From positions 10,589 to 18,740 of the forward strand of contig PAPL01000025.1 of NCBI GenBank assembly GCA_002708885.1: a stretch of DNA of 8,152 nt, read 5' to 3'. The notes under the pieces are model-generated. The model searched no databases. It worked only from the letters and a program-made list of their open reading frames with translations, and was not told the DNA's origin. Shown here in pieces: positions 1-5,432 of the stretch. The position numbers and the translations under genes were made by a program. Each line of letters opens with the position of its first letter. Positions within the stretch are counted from its first letter, which is position 1. Source of the DNA: Verrucomicrobiales bacterium. GTDB lineage: Bacteria; Verrucomicrobiota; Verrucomicrobiia; Verrucomicrobiales; DEV007.

Positions 1-765
1 TGTAATTTCAGAATAAAGATACCATTTTCCAATTATCTGACACTGTTCTTTGTTGTTTGGGTCATCTATTCGGTGGATCGATTATTGGATGCGCGGATGC
101 TCAAAAGACCTGAGGGGGCATCCCTGAGGCACTCATTCTACCATAAGAATTATCGGGTAGCTTCCCTAATTACCGTGGCAGTTACTTTTTTAACGGTTCT
201 TCTGTGTCTGTATTGTCTTCCAATGGAATTGATTAAGACGGGATCATTCGTTGGTGCCTTTGTCGTGGTTTATTTATTGCATCAAATTTGGGCCAAGGGA
301 CCGATGATGATTATTATCCCTAAGGAGATTTTTATAGGAATGGTCTTTGCTGTTGGAGCTACATTGACTGGACATACTTGGTCAGGAGATTTTTTTCCGG
401 ATGCATTTTTTTCACCTTCTGTGATTATTTTTGGAATCTTATGTTCAATGAATTGTATTGCCATTTCAGTTTGGGAACGCGGTCATGATCTGGAAAATGA
501 TCCTAATGCTTTGCCTCAATTTTTGCCTATAGTAGTGAAAATATTTCCGGTCATTGCATGTACAGTATTTATCGTTTTAATGGCATACAGCTCTATCAAT
601 AATGATCATGTGGGCATTCCTGTTTTTGTAGCCTCTGGTATCGGTTGCGGACTCATTGCTATGCTTTCTTTTTTTGATGGAAAGTTTTCGACTCAGTTTC
701 TTCGAATAGCAGCGGACATGGCGGTGATGGTACCCGCTTTGTGCTATGTTATTTTTTGGCTATGA
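1..765 (+). CDS. UbiA-superfamily-like integral membrane protein, 5'-truncated by the window edge
   Basis: The reading frame is open from base 1 to the TGA at 763-765 (254 residues visible), so the N-terminus lies outside the window. A GTG at 73 is in frame but is unlikely to be the start, because the hydrophobic residues before it (LTLFFVVWVIYS) lead directly into the family-type motif. The protein has about seven hydrophobic segments. It carries an Asp-rich motif, VDRLLDAR, at the end of the first visible helix and a second acidic stretch, WERGHDLENDP, in mid-protein. These recall the two Asp-rich prenyl-diphosphate/Mg sites of UbiA prenyltransferases, though neither is a canonical NDxxDxxxD. 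The order W-x-x-Y-x-x-DRLLD, then a KE-containing loop (PKEIFIG), then a helix ending in W-E, matches uncharacterised UbiA-like proteins I associate with Planctomycetes and Verrucomicrobia. Substrate and activity are unknown. Its stop overlaps the start of the methyltransferase gene, implying co-translation. Confidence 0.72.
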   Translation, partial: CNFRIKIPFSNYLTLFFVVWVIYSVDRLLDARMLKRPEGASLRHSFYHKNYRVASLITVAVTFLTVLLCLYCLPMELIKTGSFVGAFVVVYLLHQIWAKGPMMIIIPKEIFIGMVFAVGATLTGHTWSGDFFPDAFFSPSVIIFGILCSMNCIAISVWERGHDLENDPNALPQFLPIVVKIFPVIACTVFIVLMAYSSINNDHVGIPVFVASGIGCGLIAMLSFFDGKFSTQFLRIAADMAVMVPALCYVIFWL

Positions 766-1394
766 GTTTTGATCGATTGGCCCCCCATTATGAGCGACTT
801 GAGTCGATAATTTTCGGCGAGGATCTTCAACGTATCCGTTGCGTAAACATGGAGACTTTTCTTGAAGCTGAATCAATTTTGTTACTTGGAGATGGGGACG
901 GTCGATTCCTTAAAGCATTATTAGATTCAGGTAGTACAGCAAAAATTATATGGGTTGATTCGAGTAAGAAGATGTTAAAATTAGCAGAGTCTCTGACAAA
1001 AGACTTAGGTCATAATGTCTGTTTTATTTGTAGCAAAATAGAGGACTTTGATGTCCCGGATTCTTTTGTTCCTGATGTGATTGGCGCGCATTTTTTCCTC
1101 GATTGTTTTAGTGAGGATGAAATTCTTGTCATCCTCAGCCGCATATCTGGATGGAGCAAAGAGCATACAAAGTTAGTTGTCAGTGATTTTTCAATACCTA
1201 AAAAGAGGGGTTTAACCACATTTATTACTAAATTATTAATATGGAAAATGATTCTTTTTTTCCGAATATTTGCAGGTATTTCAGCGCATGAGCTTCCAAA
1301 AATAGGGCAATTGCTATCAAAGATGCGATATAGATGTCTGAAAAAAGAGACCCTTCGCAACGGATTTATTTGCAGTTGGGTATGGCAATTATAA
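762..1394 (+). CDS. Class I SAM-dependent methyltransferase, coupled to the UbiA-like gene
   Basis: This 210-residue protein starts at the ATG at 762, which overlaps the upstream TGA as ATGA. An in-frame GTG at 741 would add seven residues that lie within the upstream gene and is less likely; the family-like beginning is MSFDRLAPHYERLE. Motif I is LLLGDGDGRFL (residues 41-50, glycine-rich SAM loop). The acidic residue after strand beta-2 is D66 in WVDSS. A motif-IV-like stretch, DVIGAHFFLDCF, lies at 105-116, followed by LVVSDF at 138-143. These support a Rossmann-fold SAM methyltransferase. The C-terminal third contains a hydrophobic stretch (LLIWKMILFFRIF, about 158-170) that could touch the membrane or a lipid-like substrate. 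The overlap with a prenyltransferase-like gene suggests a shared pathway, possibly on a quinone- or isoprenoid-like compound, but the substrate cannot be read from the sequence. No convincing terminator follows it. Confidence 0.8.
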   Translation: MSFDRLAPHYERLESIIFGEDLQRIRCVNMETFLEAESILLLGDGDGRFLKALLDSGSTAKIIWVDSSKKMLKLAESLTKDLGHNVCFICSKIEDFDVPDSFVPDVIGAHFFLDCFSEDEILVILSRISGWSKEHTKLVVSDFSIPKKRGLTTFITKLLIWKMILFFRIFAGISAHELPKIGQLLSKMRYRCLKKETLRNGFICSWVWQL

Positions 1395-1465
1395 GCGACC
1401 CTAAAAGACCTTGAACCGATCTCTGTTACTGGTAAAGTAGAACTGTTAAAAACTTCGCAATACAT

Positions 1466-1480
1466 TAAGTGAATCGCTTA
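1466..1480. promoter_or_regulatory. 15-bp near-palindrome upstream of the pilin gene
   Basis: TAAGTGA-A-TCGCTTA is an odd-centred dyad with one mismatched pair. It lies in the 159-bp gap between the methyltransferase gene and the pilin gene, about 28 bp (centre to centre) upstream of a second dyad of the same length. It could be a regulator site, but no known operator is recognised and chance remains possible. Confidence 0.2.
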
Positions 1481-1493
1481 CTTGTACTTGCAA

Positions 1494-1530
1494 TTTTTGA
1501 CTCAAAAAAGAACCCCAAGTAATTAGAATT
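1494..1530 (+). promoter_or_regulatory. Candidate promoter/operator region of the pilin gene
   Basis: A perfect 15-bp odd-centred palindrome, TTTTTGA-C-TCAAAAA (1494-1508), contains TTGACT (1497-1502), which resembles a -35 element. A TAGAAT (1524-1529) resembles a -10 element but lies 21 bp downstream, longer than the usual 16-18 bp, so this is a weak sigma-70 match. The palindrome overlaps the possible -35, as an operator might. The rest of the 1395-1553 gap shows no gene, no clear terminator for the upstream operon, and no Shine-Dalgarno sequence before the ATG at 1554, which follows an A-rich run instead. Confidence 0.25.
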
Positions 1531-1553
1531 AAAATCCCACTAGAAAATAAAAA

Positions 1554-2204
1554 ATGAAAGCTAAGCCCAACCAGAAAGGTTTCACTCTTATCGAACTATT
1601 GGTGGTCATTACGATCATTGCAATCCTTGCCAGTGTGTCCATGCCGGTATTCTCATCAATTCAGCGTAAAGCTAAATTAAACAAATCATTGCAACAGGCT
1701 AAGGGAATTTATACAGGTATGTATTCGCTGTATGGTGCAGATGGATTCCTTCCTGAGGAGGACAATTCAAATGATATTCTCAAAGACGTTGCAATAGATA
1801 TGGACTCTGAAAAACCATTTTATGTTGCGGGTTCTATGTGGCATGGCAGAGGTAATACCTCTGGTGGAGGTGATGACCTTCATGAAAGAAGTACACCAGC
1901 AGGAATCGCGCTTGAAGCAGGTGAGAATCATTATGCTGTGAATAAGACTTCAACTTTCGAACCCCGTTATCCGATCCTTGCTTCCGGTTTCTCACAGACC
2001 CCGGGTAAATATGCCCAGGAAAAGACAGAGCTTGGCGGCATATGGGGAGGCTCCGAAGCAGTTTGCGTATTTGGCGATGGTAGTGGTGAGGTTGTGAGAT
2101 TGAATGACCAATACAGGGCAATGAAAGACATCAAGGGTAGCCAGATTGATCTTTTCAAATATCAAGGAAAAGTGAATATGGTTAATCCTAAACGCGGAAA
2201 CTAA
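1554..2204 (+). CDS. Prepilin-type protein (type II secretion/type IV pseudopilin-like)
   Basis: This 216-residue protein begins with a short basic leader, MKAKPNQKG, followed by the class III prepilin signature FTLIELLVVITIIAILAS. PilD-type peptidase should cut after G9, leaving F as residue 1 and the conserved Glu at mature position 5 (E14). The hydrophobic helix spans about residues 10-33 and continues into an amphipathic stretch, QRKAKLNKSLQQAKGIY, as in pilins. The C-terminal domain ends with GGIWGGSEAVCVFGDGSGEV, resembling the DG-containing motif near the end of many pseudopilin-like proteins in Planctomycetes, Verrucomicrobia and Lentisphaerae. No secretion ATPase, peptidase or other pilin gene is in the window, so it appears to be a single-gene unit closed by the terminator at 2235-2269. 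Such genomes often carry many unlinked copies, and the cellular role is not determinable here. There is no Shine-Dalgarno sequence; the start is fixed by the leader. Confidence 0.93.
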   Translation: MKAKPNQKGFTLIELLVVITIIAILASVSMPVFSSIQRKAKLNKSLQQAKGIYTGMYSLYGADGFLPEEDNSNDILKDVAIDMDSEKPFYVAGSMWHGRGNTSGGGDDLHERSTPAGIALEAGENHYAVNKTSTFEPRYPILASGFSQTPGKYAQEKTELGGIWGGSEAVCVFGDGSGEVVRLNDQYRAMKDIKGSQIDLFKYQGKVNMVNPKRGN

Positions 2205-2234
2205 AGCGTTTTTCTTAATTACTTATTTTATAAG

Positions 2235-2269
2235 AACCGGGTCCTGATTATTCAGGACCCGGTTTTTTT
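2235..2269. terminator. Strong intrinsic terminator between convergent genes
   Basis: AACCGGGTCCTGA (2235-2247) pairs perfectly with TCAGGACCCGGTT (2252-2264) around a four-base loop, and a run of seven T ends at 2269. It terminates the pilin transcript on the plus strand. On the minus strand the same stem is followed by TTCTTAT, a weaker T-rich tail, so it probably also works for the incoming operon. The stop codon of the minus-strand gene lies in the loop (2248-2250). Confidence 0.93.
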
Positions 2270-4188
2270 ATGATTGGTTCTCTATCTTTTCCTAGATCGG
2301 GATCAGTGTCAGAGACTGTTCTGAAACCAATATAACTGGCCTTTTGATTTCGGGTGTTGATAATTTTTCTGGTAGTGATTTGTGGCATTTCAGAATATGA
2401 ATAATTATAATTTCCTCCACGCACAATAGGAACAGATTTACCGAGAATTTCAGGATCAGGTTCTTCACTGCTAGTCCATTCACTTACATTCCCAAAGAGT
2501 CCAACAACGCCTTCTGCACTGATATCCGATTGAAATTTATCTACCGGTTTCCATGCCTGATATTTCTCATCATTTGACTCATTCAATTTGAGATCATTGC
2601 CCCAAGGGTATGATCTTCCGTTCTTGCCTCTCGCAGCTTTTTCCCATTCCTTTTCAGTCGGCAGTCGGCAGTTCTTCCATTTTGCGTATGCATAGGCGTC
2701 CCACCAGTCCACATAAATTACAGGAGAATTCAGGTTAACTGGATTCCCTTCATATTTTTTATCTAATTTTGCAGCTTTATAATATTCGTCCCAATTATCT
2801 GGCTTATGCCCGATTTTATCTACTGGCTGATCAGGATGGTTGAATTTCTTACTTTCTGCAGATTTAATGCCATCTAAAAATTTTTTATACTCAGCAATTG
2901 TGACTTCATACTTGTCGATCCAGAAAGTTGGTAACGTCTCCGTAGTGTCTTTCTGATAGGTAAACTCTCCACCCTCGATTCTAATCATCACATTAGAATC
3001 ATTCATTGCTGGTTCAGGTGATTTGGTTTTGCGATTGAATATAAGATGGGCTGTTATTATCAAAAGAATGATGGCAGGGAATGCCCATATTTTTGAAATC
3101 TTATTTCTGGGAATCAATGAGTCCTCATTTGGATGAATTGATGAAGAAATGCCTTCCTCGCTTTTGTTGATATTTTCTTTTAGTTTTTCCCATGTACTGG
3201 GTCCGGATTCATGGCGCATAACTGCCAATAGTGTGGCCCCCGGATCACTATTTTCTTCGTCGATAAACTCCTGTAGTATTTGACCGAGATAACGAATATT
3301 GTTCTCTTCTGTGTGGCTTTCCCTTGGGTGATTGATTGCCGTGTTAGCAATTCGGGTCATTCCGTCTGGGCTCAGATAGATGTGTGAAGCTTTGAGCGTT
3401 TGATGGTTTATCTCGCTATACTTAAGATATAATTGGGTTTCTACGACGGTCTTAAGTAACTTTATGATTTGTTTGTCACTTAATTTGATTCCGTAATGAT
3501 GGGCATTGGATAAGTTCTGACCAGAAATCAATTCACTCGTATAAAATAAAGTCCCTTCTTCCTCATGGCCTTCATAGATTGCGGCTATGTGTGGATGGGA
3601 AACTTTGGCTTTTGCTCTGACAAGTTCCCGGAATCCATTGACTGATTCCTCATTTTCAGAAAGATTTGGATTTAATAGGATGAGCGCCACTTTGCGGTCA
3701 ATGGACAGCTGAATGGCTTCGTGTACTTCTGTATCTCCCTCGTTTCTGATGAATCGCAGTAGCTCATAGTCTCCTAATTTTTTCCCTGGGGCAGTCAGAG
3801 TATTTGCTAAGGGAATTTTCTCCTCATCGCTGGATTCATCGATTCTTAACGGGTTAACTGGCTCAATACGATTGGTTCTCTCATGGAGCACCTCTTGATT
3901 TAGTTGATTCTTCTTAAGCCATTCATCAAAATCGGATTTATCAGTTTCGTGGAACTTATAAATTTTTATTTTCGGATATTTCCCCAAAAGTGTTTTCTGA
4001 AAATCACCGGGCGAGTCCGAAGCATTTATCAGAACCTCTACTGGATACATTTGCGATGATTCCTCTACTTTCTCTAGGGCTATTTGAGTGGTATTGCAGA
4101 CTATTATATTGTGTTCCTCAATTCTTGAGAGCGCACTGACTATATAGTCAGTAATTTCTGAGTCATTTGAAATGATGAGGAAACGCAT
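2248..4188 (-). CDS. Receiver-like/pseudokinase/transmembrane/FGE-sulfatase-domain fusion protein
   Basis: Residue numbers count from the in-frame TTG at 4209 (653 residues). I prefer the ATG at 4188 (residue 8, giving 646 residues) because MRFLIISNDSE is a typical receiver-domain beginning. Domain order: a degenerate response-regulator receiver-like region (about 8-100); a Ser/Thr-kinase-like domain (about 146-348); a transmembrane helix (about 372-391, IWAFPAIILLIITAHLIF); and a C-terminal FGE-sulfatase/SUMF1-type domain (about 405-633). The last shows EVTIAEYKKF, CRLPTEKEWEKAARG, YPWGN, FGNVSEW, VRGGN and GFRTVSD. Kinase landmarks are recognisable (FRELVRAKAKVSHPHIAAIYE; LSPDG) but the catalytic positions are replaced: VAIK Lys is Ile177, HRD is HQT (269-271), the KxxN Asn is His276, and DFG is NTA (289-291). 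The FGE part lacks the paired catalytic Cys. The expected topology is kinase-like part in the cytoplasm and FGE part in the periplasm. It lies 33 bp downstream of the TPR gene and is probably co-transcribed with it. A non-enzymatic sensor or scaffold is inferred. Confidence 0.88.
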   Translation of the reverse strand: MRFLIISNDSEITDYIVSALSRIEEHNIIVCNTTQIALEKVEESSQMYPVEVLINASDSPGDFQKTLLGKYPKIKIYKFHETDKSDFDEWLKKNQLNQEVLHERTNRIEPVNPLRIDESSDEEKIPLANTLTAPGKKLGDYELLRFIRNEGDTEVHEAIQLSIDRKVALILLNPNLSENEESVNGFRELVRAKAKVSHPHIAAIYEGHEEEGTLFYTSELISGQNLSNAHHYGIKLSDKQIIKLLKTVVETQLYLKYSEINHQTLKASHIYLSPDGMTRIANTAINHPRESHTEENNIRYLGQILQEFIDEENSDPGATLLAVMRHESGPSTWEKLKENINKSEEGISSSIHPNEDSLIPRNKISKIWAFPAIILLIITAHLIFNRKTKSPEPAMNDSNVMIRIEGGEFTYQKDTTETLPTFWIDKYEVTIAEYKKFLDGIKSAESKKFNHPDQPVDKIGHKPDNWDEYYKAAKLDKKYEGNPVNLNSPVIYVDWWDAYAYAKWKNCRLPTEKEWEKAARGKNGRSYPWGNDLKLNESNDEKYQAWKPVDKFQSDISAEGVVGLFGNVSEWTSSEEPDPEILGKSVPIVRGGNYNYSYSEMPQITTRKIINTRNQKASYIGFRTVSDTDPDLGKDREPIIKKPGPE

Positions 4189-4221
4189 ATTATTGCTGAA
4201 ATTTTTCAATCAAAGAGTTCT

Positions 4222-5328
4222 TTAATTTGGAAATAAAGAACCTTCAATAAATGAGTCTACGTCTAACTTCTTTGGCTCTAACAGAATTCTAGGTTTTGCA
4301 TATATGTCCTGAATAAGGTCCTTGTAATAGAGTCTTGCGACGAATCCGTGATAGGACCGTTTGCCGAAGCTCTTTATTTCCTCCTCGGACAATTCCGGCA
4401 TATGATAATTCCATTTAACTATTTCGATTTTCGATGTTTGCCAATTAATCGGTTTGGTTATCCATATTGCGGATGGAGGATCGGCGCGTGTTCTTTCGAT
4501 CTTGTTCCCGTTAACAAGATCATAAAAATCCACTACCAATGAAATGTCTTTAGGATTAATTGGTTCATTGATCGTGGAAATAATCTCCATTGTTACATTA
4601 ACGGATTCGCCTCCTGGGGCCTGAGATCCGGTATCTGTGCGCATTGATCCGAACATGAATCTGGCACTTTTCTTTCTGGTTCCTGATTCAATGTCAGGTC
4701 CTGTTTTTAACTTTATTATTTGATAGTATTCGCCCCCATTCTCTTCTCCGAGATTAATGATCTTTTTAAGTTCATCTGCGGCTTTCTGCTCCAAGGCCAT
4801 TGATTCATAAGTCAAATAAAGTTCCCACATAATCCGGGGATTCTGCGGTGCGATTTCTTTTGCTTCTCGCAGTTTTCTAAGAGACTCTAGGGTCTCTCCC
4901 TTCTTTCTCAAAGCAACTCCGATCTCAATTATTTCGAGTATTTTCCGGTCCTGTTCCGAAACTATGAAATCATCATTGTGTATGGTGGGCAATTCTTGTG
5001 TTTTTGCTTCAGAAGATGGGGTTGATTCTTCTGGTGTTTCTGACAATACAGGGTTTGGAGGTACAGGATCAGAATCGATATTTGTTACTTCTTTGGCAGG
5101 GATATTTTCTTTTATTATAGCTGTATTTTTTTCTATTTCCGATTTGTCCGGAGGGGTAGATGCATTAGTAGAATCTTTACTGGAGATTTTTTGATCATAA
5201 TCAGATTGAGATCCGAGCTGAATATTGCCCCTCAACCATAAAGTAAACATGGTTCCGCTTAGTAATAGTATTATTATTTTGTAGCCAAAATTATGCATTA
5301 ATACTTTCTTTTTTTGAGGGGATGTCAT
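4222..5328 (-). CDS. Membrane-anchored TPR-like protein with a C-terminal beta-rich domain
   Basis: This 368-residue protein is of no family I can name. A basic N-terminus (PQKKK) precedes one hydrophobic helix (about 16-32, YKIIILLLSGTMFTLWL), an uncleaved anchor or possibly a signal sequence, so the rest should be periplasmic. Residues about 40-115 form a Ser/Thr/Pro/Glu-rich linker. Residues about 124-200 form a helical hairpin array of tetratricopeptide type (GVALRKKGETLESLRKLREAKEIAPQNPRIMWELY, with the A-x-x-x-x-P-x-N-P ending of a TPR unit). From about 222 to 350 the protein is rich in predicted beta strands (VTMEIISTINEP, ISLVVDFYDLV, GFVARLYYKDL), possibly Ig-like. ATG 5328 is chosen; ATG 5298 (residue 11) is an alternative that still keeps the helix. 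No Shine-Dalgarno sequence is seen. It is the first gene of the minus-strand unit with the pseudokinase/FGE fusion and likely works with that protein's periplasmic part. Confidence 0.82.
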   Translation of the reverse strand: MTSPQKKKVLMHNFGYKIIILLLSGTMFTLWLRGNIQLGSQSDYDQKISSKDSTNASTPPDKSEIEKNTAIIKENIPAKEVTNIDSDPVPPNPVLSETPEESTPSSEAKTQELPTIHNDDFIVSEQDRKILEIIEIGVALRKKGETLESLRKLREAKEIAPQNPRIMWELYLTYESMALEQKAADELKKIINLGEENGGEYYQIIKLKTGPDIESGTRKKSARFMFGSMRTDTGSQAPGGESVNVTMEIISTINEPINPKDISLVVDFYDLVNGNKIERTRADPPSAIWITKPINWQTSKIEIVKWNYHMPELSEEEIKSFGKRSYHGFVARLYYKDLIQDIYAKPRILLEPKKLDVDSFIEGSLFPN

Positions 5329-5432
5329 GCGACTGGTAAACTATAACCCATTATTGCCTAAGAAGCGAAATCCCTTGATTACGAAGTAGAATTATCTCTG
5401 AATTACGTGTTTCATATCCAAAATAGAAATTT
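5329..5432. promoter_or_regulatory. Divergent intergenic region expected to hold promoters for both flanking operons
   Basis: This 104-bp AT-rich spacer separates the start of the minus-strand TPR/pseudokinase unit from the start of pabB. On the minus strand, TATAGT (complement of 5340-5345) resembles a -10 element, but it lies only 11 bp from the ATG and has no convincing -35. On the plus strand, TTGATT (5375-5380) resembles a -35 without a good -10 at standard spacing. Promoters are inferred mainly from the divergent gene arrangement. Confidence 0.35.

Noticed and set aside
73..765. GTG at 73 as the true start of the first gene
   Set aside because: The frame is open to base 1, and the residues before the GTG form a hydrophobic helix that belongs with the DRLLD motif, so the gene is truncated by the window edge.
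1010..1465. 151-codon open frame on the minus strand
   Set aside because: It lies mostly antisense to the methyltransferase gene, whose motifs are clear, and its translation shows no recognisable domain; treated as a chance shadow frame.
1834..2158. Two minus-strand frames inside the pilin gene
   Set aside because: They are antisense to a well-supported pilin-type protein, overlap one another in different frames and have no motifs.
4348..5194. Plus-strand frames of 64 and 76 codons
   Set aside because: Both are antisense to the TPR-protein gene. The second mirrors the low-complexity Ser/Pro/Glu linker, which explains its openness.
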